Positions 22,190 through 35,073 of a stretch of 64,000 nucleotides of DNA are shown here, in pieces (within the stretch, counting starts at the first letter, position 1; each line of letters begins with the position of its first letter). The notes under the pieces are model-generated. The model was given only the letters and a program-made list of their open reading frames with translations. It was not told the DNA's origin and ran no database searches. Source of the stretch: Eutypella sp. D-1 (taxonomy: Eukaryota > Ascomycota > Sordariomycetes > Xylariales > Diatrypaceae); assembly GCA_023313575.1 (NCBI GenBank), contig JAJTTP010000001.1, forward strand, positions 4,960,001 through 5,024,000. The letters run 5' to 3'. The translations under genes and the position numbers were made by a program.

Positions 22190-23548
22190 GGTTACCTAAT
22201 CCAGAGAGATTTTTCGGACAGTCCAATCACGTCCTACAGACACTACACCCAAGAACTACCAAGAGCTCCCCAATCTCGGTAGGTGACAGCTGATCAAGAG
22301 CAGTCCTATTGGCCGACGGCAGAAGCAGAACCTTGCTTGAACCTTGCTTAGCAGACAAGACGCGAGCTTACACGCTCCGACAATATACAACACTTTGAGT
22401 TCCAATGTTTTGGAGGGCGTCACAACAAGACGGGATTGAGTTAAGGTTTTTTTGATCTTGTCCAAAGTTAAAATTATGAATAGTTATACCATGGAAATAA
22501 GTAAAAGAGGGGGAAATATATTTTAGAAGCAACCTTGGAAGTTAAAAAAGTCGGCCAATGTCACCACACCTGAATTCAAGTACACGGGTATATCTGCACA
22601 TTGTATAAGAAGAGTCGTTCCTCCCAGCCATCCAATGCCTCCTGCGTTTCGTTCTCTCTACGTTTGTATGTCGTTTACCGGGGCTACGATCAGCACCATT
22701 GTCCAATCAAGGGGCATGAAACGGCACGTGCCCCATAACCCGATCTAGCGCGCCTGACTCGATGAAAGTCGTATACCAGATAGTTAACCACATCCGCGGG
22801 CTGTGTAGTAGTAGCATTGTAGCTTGATAAACCGCGTCTAATTCATAAGCTAACATGCCAAATGCTTAGAAGAGTTCAGTTTACTACTTTTTTTTCTTCT
22901 TCGTGTCTTTCGCGTCATCGTGGATGGTTACAAGAACTTCATTTTCTATACCTCGGATACACAGGTACATTGGTTACCCGAGTGACATAATGTACCTAGG
23001 TACTGGATGTTCACCGTCTAGATTCTACTTGGGTACCTAGCCTGAGCCCCCTTTGATCCCTTGAAACGCGGCTCAGACGGGAAGCTAATGCTTGGTGACG
23101 GAACACAGTGTTTGACGACTGGAAACAGGAATAGAAACAGTACTCAGATTGGCTGAAGCTAGAGCTTAGAGGTCCAGGGTAGCTCTTACTAGTTATCCAA
23201 TAATTATTTTTATCTTATCTTATCGTTCTTTTCCCAGTTCAACTTTATCTACCCCGCGATGGGATAGATGCAATGCATGTAACAGGTACCGTCATATGTT
23301 AACTGGTTGGATGAACCCTGGAGACCGGGAGCTCGCAGGTTCAACCTTGGGAACATTTCTATGTCCATAGATCTAAGATTAGCTTGGGATTGTCCACCGC
23401 GGCACAAACAAACGGAATTGTGTTGTACTGCCTTGAGCCTCATCCTGTGTGATGAAACACAATTTAACGACACAAGTAACGACGAGACCACGAACACCCT
23501 CTATTTAACCCACACGCGACACCACACAACACTACACCACACCACACG
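22190..23548. other. divergent intergenic region, VTC4 / RMT2
   Basis: 1.36 kb shared upstream region with one TACCTAGGTA palindrome (22993-23002). CA/AC-rich repeats precede the RMT2 start (23508-23548). No open frame worth calling. Confidence 0.55.
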
Positions 23549-25253
23549 ATGTCTGCCGCATCTGGGCTGCCCGCCCAAACAGACGACTCGCTCGATGCAC
23601 GCATACCGTCATCCTGTCCCGCGAACATAGCCGAGATACTACGCCACGCATGGAATCACGACCTAGCCTCACTAAAGCCGCTACTCTCGGTCCCGGGACG
23701 CGCCAGCGTGCAGGAGCCCACGACGGGCGAGACGCCACTGCATGCTGCTATCCGGTCCTGCGGCGCCGCTACGGCTACTGGGGAGCAGAAGGAGAAGGAG
23801 GAGAAGAAGGCCCGCGACGTCGTGCACGAGCTCTTCATGAGCGGCGCCATCTGGAACGACGTCGATAGCAACAACGAGACCCCCGGCTGTCTCGCCGACC
23901 GCCTCCGCCTACCCGCCCTCTACCAGCTGTGCGTCGAGGCCGGCGTGCGCGCTGAGCTCCTGTTTGGACTGCTCGACGGGTACGAGGAGCTCTCCTCGGA
24001 GGAAGGCGACGACGACGAGGACGATAATCACAATGGGGAAAAGCCAGTACAGGACGCGGACGCGGAGGTTGAAGAGAAGGGAAAAGGTGGGTCCAAGGAG
24101 GAAAAAGCACCAAAAGACGACGGCGAACCCGAGGACATAATACTGGAATCGGATCCGGACCGCGCCTTCGTCCCACCGGGGGCTGCGACGGCGGCCTCTG
24201 GCGGCGGCAGCGGAGGCGGCGATGTCAACAGCGAAGAGTACCTGCGATCCTCGCTGACGTACGAGGACGGGAAGCTGGTGGACTCGGCGCGGAACGGAGT
24301 GATGATGGCGTGGGAGACGTCGATCATGCAGGCGTCGGTCGACGCGCTGCTGGGGCCGGACCCGAAACCGGCAGGTCGCCGCGTCCTCAACATCGGCTTC
24401 GGTATGGGCATCGTGGACGGCATGTTCGCCGCCGCCCAGCCCGCCGTCCACCACATCATCGAGGCCCACCCCGCCGTGCTCGAGCACATCCGTACCAGCC
24501 CCGATTGTAAATTCGGCCCCGCCTGGGAGGCCTCGGGTCCCCGGGAAGGCGCGTTCAAAGTCCACGCAGGGAAGTGGCAGGATGTAAGTCCTTAGTCCGC
24601 GGAGCCTCACGTTTTAATCTCATGCTGCTTTTGCCACCATGTTCTTCCCCCCGGCCCAAACCATACACACCAAACGACTAACGTTCGCGCTAACCTTTTT
24701 TCCCACCCACAGGTCATACCGCGGCTGATCGAGCAGGGCCAGCTGTACGACGCGATCTACTTCGACACGTTCGGGGAGGACTACGAGCAGCTGCGGCAGT
24801 TCTTCACGGAGAACGTGCCTCTCCTCTTAGACAGCTCCAGCTCATCATCTCCCGCCGCCGCCGATCAGAACCAAACCCCACCACCGCCACCGCCGGCCTT
24901 CGGCTTCTTCAACGGCCTCGGCGCCGACCGCCGCGTCTGCTACGACGTCTACGCCCGCGTCGTCGAGATGCACCTCGGCGACGCCGGCCTCGACGTCGAG
25001 TGGCGCGACCTCGATGTAGACCTAAATGCCGGCGCCGGCCTCGATCGCGACGGCGAGGGCGAGTGGCGCGGCGTGCGGAGGCGATACTGGACGCTCGATA
25101 GTGCGTTGTTTTCTTTTCTTTTCTTTTCTTTTTTTTAAACCTCCCTACCCCCCTCCTCTTCCTTCACCGTGGCTGCACGTGGACGTCTTCGCTAACCACC
25201 AATGATGCCCAATCGCAGAATACCGGCTCCCGACCTGTACCCTCATGGGGTGA
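23549..25253 (+). CDS. RMT2: protein arginine N-methyltransferase 2 (RMT2)
   Basis: Three exons: join(23549..24583, 24713..25100, 25219..25253), 485 residues. The last exon encodes only the end of the protein, KYRLPTCTLMG. The N-terminal region has ankyrin-like helices (GETPLHAAIRSCG, FMSGAIWNDVD). An acidic/Gly-rich insert (residues ~150-225) makes the protein longer than yeast (412). The methyltransferase core has the AdoMet loop VLNIGFGMGIVDGMF, the acidic strand end HHIIEAHP, and YDAIYFDTFGEDYEQL. RMT2 is a type IV enzyme that methylates the delta nitrogen of an arginine in ribosomal protein L12 (yeast knowledge). It converges on hexokinase and diverges from VTC4. Confidence 0.94.
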
Positions 25254-25643
25254 GGGGGATGGCGAGCAACTCTATACATTTGCGGTTACTAGCGGGTCAC
25301 GAAGGTGCCGACCATCAATTATAGAAGTGACAGCGGGAAGCGGGGAACTTTTTTTTTTTTTTTACTTCTTTTCATTTTGGAAGAACCAGATTGGCTTTCT
25401 ATCCATACTGGGCCCGGTCTTAGATATCTAAAGTTCCCCCTGTCAGATTTGTCTATTCTTTCCCGTCTAGGTCGTGTTGTGTGTCGAAGAAAAAGAGACG
25501 CGCAACCAAGCTAGCTAGCTGGTTGCACAGCCTCCCTTCTCGGGGCAGAGAGAGAGAAAAAAAACATATATAACCGAACTGCCACGATAGATACAGAATA
25601 CCCTCCTCCCTTTAGCCGTGGGTACGGGCGCAAACTAGCCAGA
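25254..25643. other. convergent intergenic region, RMT2 / hexokinase
   Basis: 390 bases, probably both 3' UTRs. It contains a 15-base poly-T run (25349-25363). No gene seen. Confidence 0.55.
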
Positions 25644-28064
25644 TCACTTGAAGTTCTCGGGGTGCAGGATACCGGCGAGGTTGCCGTTCTTGACGCGCTT
25701 GAGGGTGAGGGCGGCGATGAGAGCGGCGCCGACACCGGAGCCGTCTTCGGCGGCCAAGACCTCGACGGGGTCCTCCTCGGACGCATTCTGCTTAGCCGGC
25801 CAGTCGAGAATCTCGCGCAGGGCCTGGGCGCCGCGCGCCTTGAAGTGCGGGTACTTGTTGAAGACGGACCCGTCGGCGCCCACGTGCGCCGTCTTGTACC
25901 CCTTCTTCGTGCAGATGGCCGCGATGCCGCACGCCGACAGCCGCGCCGCCCGCGTCCCGATCAGCTCCGCCGTCCGCCGGATCAGCTCCAACTCGGGGCG
26001 CTCGCACTTGATTCCAAGCTTGTCATACATCAGGTCTTTCGTCTCCTGCAAGTTCTCGAAGGGGTCACTGGTGGTGGGGCTTGTGGTTAGCTATGCCGGA
26101 ACTGTGCAGGCAGGTTGTTGATTCGTCTGGTTAGATGGGGAGTTCAATCACTTACTCCTCGATGGCCGACAGGAAGGATGAATCCAGCGAGTAGGGCGTA
26201 CGCAGCTTTTCCATGGCCTCGCCTTTGAAGAGGTGAACATCCTCTTTGTCGTGCAGCTCGACCAGGACTAGCCGGAAAATCTCGCCTAGGTACAGGCCGG
26301 CGATCATCTTCTCGAACGCCTGCTGCCCAGGCCGCGGCGAGTCATCGTCAACGATGACGTCGTAATGGGTCCGAGGCAGGACTTGATGCTCGTTGTCGAA
26401 CGCGCCCCACTCGCAGTTGATGGCCATAAGGGCGTCCGGGGGCAGGTTCATGTGCGCGAGCTTGGGGATAGAGCCGCAATTCTCCATGTAGGCAGCGTTG
26501 CAGCCGGTGCCGAAGATGCAGCCTATTCTCATCTTGGGATCGGTATAGGCCGAAGCGATCAAGGTTCCCGTCGTGTCGTTGATAACGGCGGTGAGTTTGA
26601 TGGGCACATCCTTAGATCGCTATCAGTCGAAATCCTCCTTACCTAGTTGCTGGACTAGGGGAGCCTGTGCTTACCTGCTCCTCCAAGGCCTTCTCAAGCA
26701 TTGGAACAACGTTCTGGCCCTCCACACCTTTGATGTTGAAGCCCTTGGTCCACCGTTGTAGGATGCCCTCGTCGATGTAGTTCTGGGTGGCGGGGTAGGA
26801 GAACGTGAAACCCAGGGACAATTTGGTGCCGGCTGGCAGGTCGGGGTGATTGGATGTCATGAACTGCTTGAGGCAACCGGCGATGTAGTACCAAAGATCT
26901 TCGGAGTCGGCTGTCTTCAGCTCCTCGGGCATACGATACTTGGACTGGATAATGTCGAACTCGGACTTGGTGTCCGTCAGGGTGATCTCGCAAACGCGAA
27001 GGTTAGTACCACCCATGTCAAGGGCCAGGTAAGTACCGGTCTCGTAGCCGTCAGGGAACTCCATAACCCAAGTGGGGTTCATGGGCTGCGAAGGTCGATC
27101 ATGTTAATAGCCACCCACTATGTTTGAAGGGGATCGCGCAGATGTTCTCTCAGCTTACAATACTGCCGCCCTCGACACTCAGTCCCTGATCAAGCTCCTT
27201 CACGAAGTGTCCAGTGATATGCTTAAGCTTAGCGGTCTCGACGGTGAACAGATCCTCCAGCTTCTTGATCTCCTGCAGGAGATCCTTGGGCACATCGGCC
27301 ATAGACCCTGTTTGAAGCTGAGTTAGTATTTTGGTATCCGCATAAGCGCAATCAAACATCCATTGTGCAGCCACTCTCAATGAGCATGATGGCGATAGGT
27401 GGTTTAAGGATTTCTTGACTGACTATAAGGTGGGGGGTTATAAGAGGTGGTCATGTTTGGTACGCTTCACCACTTGGGAAAGGAATGCAATCCAGGTGTA
27501 GGTATAACTGTAATTTACGAACAAGGCGGCGGCTCAAGGGGGGTCTGCGCTTAAATGCGTAGAACTATGTAGCGGGCAAAGGGTAAAGGACTCAAGGACG
27601 GTATTGATGCTGACATGCTCAACGTTGAGTAAACCTGCGTTTCAGGTTATACTGGACTGATGCATTGTCAGATTGCGCAGGACGGCGTAAGACCCGACAA
27701 TCAGGTAATGATGAATTTCGCTTGGGACAGCCGGTTGTACCACCCAGAACTGGCTGACAGGTATCCCATGGCGCAGTTATTGTGCCCTTCTGCCTTCCAG
27801 CTTTCCACGTTGAGTCAACGGTACATGTGATCCATGGCACTGGGTGGCCGTCGCTCGAATGGACGCCCCAACCTGTCATTATCCGGCAGGCTACCAGGAC
27901 GTGACTTCAAGACGACCTTGGACGGACAGGATGTAACCCTGTCAGGTGTGTTCCGCAAATGATATATGACTGACAGCAAGGACAGGGACGAAAGAACGCA
28001 GGGAGCTACTTGGGAAGACTGAGATAAGACACATACCCTTCCGGGAAGGAGGCTTTCGAACCAT
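25644..28064 (-). CDS. hexokinase
   Basis: Five exons, complement(join(25644..26067, 26156..26610, 26675..27085, 27159..27307, 28037..28064)), 488 residues. Exon 1 has only 28 bases (MVRKPPSRKG) and is followed by a 729-nt intron. I accept it because joining gives PPSRKGSMADVP, the N-terminus expected for filamentous-fungal hexokinases; starting at the internal ATG (27302) is the alternative. Motifs: LALDMGGTNLRV (phosphate 1), LGFTFSYPATQ (sugar binding), NDTTGTLIAS (catalytic Asp), GTGCNAAYME (phosphate 2) and GADGSVFNKYP (adenosine). It phosphorylates glucose and other hexoses at C6 with ATP in the cytosol. In fungi it may also serve in carbon repression. Divergent from OST1 across ~2 kb. 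Confidence 0.96.
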
Positions 28065-28928
28065 TTTCAATATAATTTAAGAACGTGAAGTCCTCGCACG
28101 AATCAGGAGATGAGGAGGCGTATTAGTCTAGAGTTCAGACGAAGAATATAACGATACTATGTACGGCGTTTTCGGCGGTGGTGGAAAAAAGAAACACCTT
28201 GAAGGGAAAAAGAAGAAGATGGGTGCAACCCGAAAATGATGTCAGATCCGGCAGCCGCCCCTCTTGCGATATAAGGCCGATGCAGAGATCCGAGATAAGA
28301 TATGACGACAAGTGCAATGGTTAGTCAACTTAGCTGCTAGCTGTCTAACGGGGATAACGGGGGGGAAGTTCAACACTGAGAGAAAAACTCGATATAATTT
28401 TGCCAGTAAGATTTCTCGATGCCCATTTAGGGTTTTATATGTAGGCTACGAAGTAGATAGGGAGGAGACGATCCTTCAGGGTCCAAGGTTGGGTTGCAGC
28501 AGAAGAGCCTCGACGACAAAGCCAGATATCCGTATGGGTGCCCGGAGGGACATGTAGGGGGGACCAGTGGACACAGAAGTAATGGAGAGCTTCGACGAAA
28601 GTAAGCGAACCTACCTTCGAAGGTTCCTTCAGGAGCTAGTCCAGTAGTGTAGAAATTCGGTGTGGGTTATGCGTTGTTGGATGAGGGGCAGTCAGGCACT
28701 TAACGTAATGCTATTGATAGTACTTACTCAACCCACCCATGATAGCACTATATCATGGATAGAGTGGGCTGAAGTGGGCCTCGATGCCGGTGTTAACACT
28801 TACTTGCATATTACTCTGAATATACCATAAATAAGGTTGGCTACTGAGCCGATCTATCCAGCAGTGAGCGAGTCGAATCCAGCAGTGATATACGGAAACA
28901 TTCTGGGCGTTATCTACGGATAGGAGTT

Positions 28929-28951
28929 GTGGGAGTGGGAGTGGGAGTTGG
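28929..28951. repeat. GTGGGA short tandem repeat
   Basis: About three and a half copies of a six-base unit in intergenic DNA. Confidence 0.7.
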
Positions 28952-29939
28952 GTAATCCCCAAAGTTGCCGGCTTGCCAAGGATTCACATGAAGCAAAAGT
29001 ATCCGATATTTATGATGTAGATAAAGTGGGCTACTCTTATTTTTACCTTTAAAGGTTAATTCGACTGGAATTATTATATTACTTACATGGAAGTCGGGAC
29101 TTGCTTCAAACCTTTGGAACTTGATACCCCTCCAGTACTAATACCCCTCATACAATAAGGTGGGAGTGGATGTACCTAGATACTTAGGTACAATAAGTAA
29201 ATATAAAATACATGATAGGTAGACCTGCATGCATGTCAAACTTACCGCCGTTCTGGAATTATCAACAAAACGATATACTTACCTCAGGTAGGTAGGTAAC
29301 CTTTGTTGAAAATTTCATGTCACAATGTTTTTTTTTCCCACCTATATCAACTTGTAGAAGTCAACAATGTTGTGCTATATCATGCCGGCATGGATATTTT
29401 AAGCAAGTGCCTTAGATAGGTAGTCACACATGATCATTAATGAACAAGTCCTGTACGAGATTCCCTCCTCGGACTCTTCTGTTCCTTTTGTGCATCCTCC
29501 TGCTGCACAACCATTAATCCATGGTAGACGTATAAGGTATGACATTTCGATACACGACCTCAGTAAAGAACCCCTCCATTCTGGACCATCTGAGATTCTA
29601 CATAAGCCTGGAGGGGTGTACATACCTTAGCCCTGACTGGGAGTGACGCGAATTCCACTAAGCCTACCTAGGTAGAGTAGCTAGCTGTTCCAACTAAAAG
29701 GTTTGTAGTGCATGGCGCCTGCCAGCCGGGGAAAGCGCTCCTCGGATAAAAGAATGTTCCCCAGCTCCGATAGTGGGCCCCGGGCACTAGTGGGCCTGGG
29801 CAATACTGCAATCAATAGGTAGAGCTGGAGTAGGTGGACCCTATGAGCTCGAAATCGCAACGTAAGCGTAACCATCTGGTGAGTATGTGCATAGCTGTCC
29901 ATTAAGCTCATTAAGCTCCCGCACCCAAATTCATAAACG

Positions 29940-29961
29940 CCAAGACAAGACAAGACAAGAC
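29940..29961. repeat. ACAAG short tandem repeat
   Basis: About four copies of a five-base unit roughly 135 bases upstream of the OST1 start codon; probably 5' UTR. Confidence 0.7.
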
Positions 29962-30093
29962 GAGAGCATCGTCGTCAACTCTCAACTGGTCTTTCCCTTA
30001 ACCAAAAGTTGTTGATTTTTTATTTCCTGGTTTTCAATTTCCTACTTGGATTGTCACTTTCTTAATGACCACCCTAATTAACCTCACGTCGTC

Positions 30094-31703
30094 ATGAAGT
30101 TCAGTGCAGTGGCAGCTGCCTGCCTTTCCTTACTGTCACATGTGGTAGCCGACGCTCCCAAGTCGAGAATCTTGCTGCCCTCTACCTTCGAGCCCCCACA
30201 GGTCTTCCAGCATGTGAATCTGGTGCGGACGATTTCCTTAGAGAAGAACTATGCCAAGGAGACCATCAATGTCATTATCCAGAACACGTCGGAGGAGCCT
30301 CAAGATGAGTACTACTTGCCGTTCACCGGCGAGAAGATGGAGAGGGTCGGTGGTCTCGAAGTGAGGGACAAGAAGGACGAGACCGTTACCGGTTTTGTTG
30401 TTGACGCTACTGAGTTTGATACTTATAGGTATGTATACTGCGATACTGCGATACTGCGCAAGTATTGCTAGCCCAGGGCACTTCGCTAACTGTCTTCCAA
30501 AAGCGATCTCCAATACTATCGGATCCACCTACCCTCCAAGCTTGCTCCTGATGCGCAGCAGACACTGAGCATTTCCTTCTACCAAGTCAAGGCTTTTACG
30601 CCTCTTCCGGCCTCGATCCAGCAGAACGACAAGCAGTACCTCTCGTACTCTTTCTCTGCCTACGCGCCCTCGGCCTACCCCTCGCTCAAGCAGAAGACCG
30701 AAGTCAAGCTCCCCACGACCGACATCCCTGATTATACCACGATCGCCGCCGACTCGGTCAACGGGGAGTTCCCTAAGAAGGACGGCCAGAAATTGACCTA
30801 CGGACCCTTCTCCAAGGTCGAGGCGAACGCTGTCTCTCCAGCCAAAGTTCGTTACCAGTTCACGAAGCCGGTCAACTACGTATCCGAGCTCAAGCGCGAC
30901 ATTGAGGTCAGCCATTGGGGTGGAAACGTTGCCTTCGAGGAGAACTACACCCTCCTCAACCAGGGCGCGAACCTGACAAATCTGTTCAGCCGGGTAGAAT
31001 GGTCTAGGTCCCTATACTACCAACCGGACACGTCGGCTCTAAAGGAGCTAAGGTTCCCGCTACAGGTCGGCAGCAAAGACGTGTACTTCACCGATTACAT
31101 TGGCAACGTATCGACGTCGCGCTTCAGGTCTAACCGAAAAGAGGCCCTGCTCGAGACCAAACCCCGCTACCCCGTGTTCGGTGGCTGGAAGTACCCCTTT
31201 ACCATCGGGTGGAATGCCGACGCGAGGCGCTTCCTGAAGAAGGCTACCGGGGACACTTACGTCCTCAAGGTACCCTTCCTCGAGGGCCCCAAGCAACCTG
31301 AAGGCATTCAGTATGAGCGGACGGAGGTCCGCGTGTTGCTGCCTGAGGGCGCCGAGTAAGTGTTTTATCAATCGCCAATCCCCATAATAGACATCCCGAT
31401 CTATGCTAACATCCCCCCGTCAGGAACGTTAAGTTCCACACCTCGATCCCCGAGTCGACCATCACGGAGCACACCGTCGACCTGCAGAAGACGTATCTGG
31501 ACACAATTGGTCGCACGGTGCTCACGATCAAGGCGCGGAACCTGGTCGACGACTTCCAGGGTCGCGAGCTGATCGTCTCGTACGACTACTCGTTCCTCGC
31601 CAGTCTGCGCAAGCCCCTCGTCATCTTCTCCGGCATGGCGTCCGTCTTCGCCGGCATGTGGGCCCTCTCCAAGGTGGAGGTCGGCTTCTCCCCCAGCAAA
31701 TAG
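30094..31703 (+). CDS. OST1: oligosaccharyltransferase alpha subunit (ribophorin I / OST1)
   Basis: Three exons: join(30094..30428, 30504..31355, 31424..31703), 488 residues, junction phases consistent. It has a signal peptide (residues 1-~20, ending VVADA) and a large lumenal ribophorin I domain (YYRIHLPSKLAP, YTTIAADSVNGEFP, VEVSHWGGN-like segment, YFTDYIGNVSTSRF). A single C-terminal membrane segment (VIFSGMASVFAGMWAL) is followed by a short tail. OST1 is a non-catalytic subunit of the ER oligosaccharyltransferase that transfers the preassembled glycan to Asn in N-x-S/T. Length matches the family (yeast 476). No anomaly is seen. Confidence 0.96.
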
Positions 31704-32466
31704 GGGAAGGGAGAGGGAGTATGCGTTTAGTTGTACTTAGAGCGAAGAGAAAGAGATGGACGAAAAGAGGAAAGGCCGAAACTACGGGGTCACCTGGGCT
31801 GGGTCACTTGTATTTTATCATTATGAAGGGACATCGGGAAACAATGGAGGGTGGAGTGAGGAGGGGGTTGCGCTGTCTTTTCGTTCGTGATGAGAAGAGG
31901 AATGGGATCATGCGATGCGGAATCTCTGCAGTTAGACTTGGTGTATATCTGGTCATAGGTCAGGAATGAAAAAACAAAAAAAAGATTTACATCAAAAACT
32001 TGGCAGGAGATAAAAGTCAAGGTGGCCCCTGGATCATTTGTCCGATAGGCAAAGTGCACACACACACCACCAAGGGCTTGGGGTATGCGGAGGCGAGACT
32101 ATTTGCGCCTGGCCAACCAACCCTGCTGGGAAGGAGGTGACGCGATGTGTGATCATGTAGGTAGGACGCATGCAAAAGTCTGTCTTTTTACTGTATAGAT
32201 GATAACAGCCCGTCCAATCTTTATCTGTACACGGAATATCTGGGTTTGTTCTTCCTGCGACTTATTATTTGTGCCCTTCTTCTGAACTCTGATTTACGAT
32301 TTACTGTAGTACGGAGGACTGGTAGCTCGGCCTGGTCGCGAACGGACGGCTGGGCAGGTGGTTTCTTGAACGTCTGCGAGTTGACGTCGGTTCTAGCATC
32401 ATAGATAGACTGGAGACCTTTCCGGCCATGCAGTTTATAAATCGAGTTGGTCAAGTTGTATACCTC
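31704..32466. other. convergent intergenic region, OST1 / MFS
   Basis: 0.76 kb, purine-rich after the OST1 stop (31710-31780). No gene or repeat recognised. Confidence 0.5.
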
Positions 32467-35073
32467 TTATGCCGCGTTCTCCGCCGGCGCCTTCTTCCGT
32501 ATATCCACCCAGCCCATCCCCCACGCCGCGATGAAAGACACGGCAGCGAGCGCCGCCAGCAGGTAGAAGACGGAGTTGACGCTATCCGAGAACGCGAGCA
32601 GCAAGCCCTCGAGCTCCGGACTGCCGGGGGGCAGCAGGGCCCGCACTGCGTCCGCGCCTCCGCCCACCGCGAGCGCCGCCTCGGGGCTCACCGACGGCGC
32701 CAGGACCGAGACGCGCCGGGTCAGGGTCTGCGTGAAGATGACGTTGCCTACGATGGTGAAGATGGCCGCCGCTAGGTTCTCCACGAATACCATGAAGGCG
32801 ATCACGATCGGGCTCTGGGCTGGCGTGACGGCGTTTTGCACCGAGATTATAGCCTATAATGAATTGATTTTGTTATTCCCCGCCCATCAGTAAGAGTCGA
32901 TACAGTCGGCGTAAATCGCACTACGAGTATGGATGGTCGACAAATTGGGGGAAAGACTTACCATTTGTAATCCCATCCCGCGTAAACCGAATAGTATTTG
33001 GTGTCCGATCCAATCTGCTGTGGAAGTATCAGGGTTCCAGGTCGATATCAGACCGCAGGCAACGGCAGTTGTTGCTCCTGCAAGAACGCCGAACGGGAGA
33101 TAGTAACCAACCCTTCCAACTAACATAGATCCCGAGTCAGCTTCGGAACCTTTCTCCCTTCATCGATCGTGGAATCACAGATGATGCCATGTGCCGTTCA
33201 AAGCTCGGGTAAGACGCGGACTCTACTTACCAAGAGCACCAGTGGTGACTAGGGACAGCAACTGCGTCAGGATGGAGGGCAGTGTGTAAACACCACTCAG
33301 TGAGGGACCGACGCCCCTGACAGCCTGGAAGTAGATGGGGACGTAGTTGACCCCGACGAAATTGTTAACGAACAGGGACATGTTCTGCATGGTGCTCGCC
33401 CACACGATCCGTCTCTTCACCAGATGAAAGGGTATGAGGGACCTCTCGCCCACGTGCCATTCCCAGAGGGAGAACATGATCAAGGTCGCTCCAGAGCCGG
33501 CGAACAAGCCGATGACGGTGGGCGAGCTCCACCCGTACTCATTGGATCCCCACTGCAGTGCAAGGAGGAACATGACGGTGGTCGGGGCCAACAGTGCAAA
33601 GCCTGTAAGATCGAGGTTCGGAACGATGCTGCGGAGCAGGGCGAACGAAAAGGGTGGCTTGAGAGTCTCGTCTGGTATGTGCGTGAAGTACAGGAGCAGG
33701 CCGGATACCGCGCCGATGGGGAGGTTGATGTAGAAGCCTGGAGCTTTGTGAGCCGAGAAGTGGAAAGTGCCCAGAATTGCTAGGGTGAAAGTAACTACTC
33801 ACACCATCGCCAGCTCACGTATTGCGTCAAGGCGCCACCAATCAGCGGCCCGACTACTATACCTACCTGACAGACTTGAGTCTATCGTCAGCTCACAGTA
33901 TTTTGTTAAAGTCCGTCACATTTACTGACCCCCAAATACTATGCCATTGTAAACTACACATGACAATTAAAAGTTAGTTTTGAAGTCGCGAGAACGATGG
34001 CTTCAAAGGTGATTGTGAAATTTCTGCTATGCCGCCTGCGACTTACAAGGCCGTTTGTGCAGAGGCACCGCTCCTGCGATGAGGGTCAAGGCGCCATTCT
34101 CCAAGCCCGAGCTTCCCAGCCCGGCGACGGTACGGCCGAGGATGAAGAACACCGACGAGGTCGAGACAGCGCAAAATAAGGAGCCGATCTCGAAAATGAA
34201 GAAGAAGAATAGAAACGTCTGCTTCGCGCTGAGATAGGTGTATAGTTTTCCAGTAAGAGGTTGCAAAGCCGCGCTAGTGCCAGGATGAAATGAGTCTCAG
34301 TTCTGCTATCATCGACGCGTTTTGGGTCAGAAAGACACTTACCTCGAAAGCACATAGGCACTTCCGTACCATCCGATACTGTTCAATCTCTGTGTTAGCA
34401 AGCAAAGTCTGTGTAATTGTTCTTTTCTAGAACCACCGATTCGATAATCCGGCATTGGCTAGAGTCTCCCGAAAGACTCTTGACTCCCGATAGGAACTCG
34501 ATATGGGGAAGTAGGGAAAGAAGCTGTCCCTGATAAAAACGTACTCTTGCAATCTGTGAAAATCACTTGTAATGTACGGGATAGCCTCAACCACGAAATT
34601 GAGAAAGTAGGGTCGTCAGCCGTCTAGCCAGTATGCTTCAATCACATTCGTCGTCGGGAGCGACGATGAAAGACCCTGGGCGCATAGTGATTTTGTAGGC
34701 TATCCGTACTCACCGTGGCGATGATGCTGAAATCCAGAAGGACGAGGAAGAAGACAGAGACGATGCCAAAGAGGGCGCCGTAGAGCTTATATCCGCTGAT
34801 GTACTCGTCGTCTTTCTGGCCGAAGTCATCCCTTGAGGTAGGATTTGCAGCAATTCCTAGTGAGTCCGGAGCGGTTCTCGAAGCGGTTACCCCTGAAATT
34901 TCCTCTTGGACATCGTCGTGCGTATGCACAGCTTTCTCCGGGTCTGATCCACCCTTCTTCGGTGCGGCCATGATTGTTTCTGCTGCCCCTTCTGCTTGAC
35001 CCGGCTGTATTTTCTCACGAATTGAAGCCGGCGGTGACGAAGATCGTCCATCTCCCAACTTTGAGCTCGGCAT
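32467..35073 (-). CDS. MFS transporter, DHA2-type drug/toxin efflux
   Basis: Nine exons, complement(join(32467..32853, 32962..33119, 33231..33737, 33803..33874, 33930..33953, 34047..34273, 34343..34378, 34545..34585, 34714..35073)), 603 residues. The summed length (1812) is a multiple of three and the joined frame reads a continuous MFS protein. A polar cytosolic N-terminus (~100 residues) is followed by about 14 membrane helices. Diagnostic segments are [84 protein letters not shown] and NVIFTQTL. It probably exports small organic compounds at the plasma membrane by proton antiport; the substrate is unknown. The exon of 24 nt is unusually small. Confidence 0.92.

Larger units (their letters stand above)
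28065..30093. other. divergent intergenic region, hexokinase / OST1
   Basis: 2 kb without a credible gene. It holds a GTGGGA tandem (~28929-28951), one TACCTAGGTA palindrome (29665-29674), related CCTAGATACTTAGGTA-like sequence near 29174, and an ACAAG tandem (~29940-29961) in the presumed OST1 5' UTR. Confidence 0.55.
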
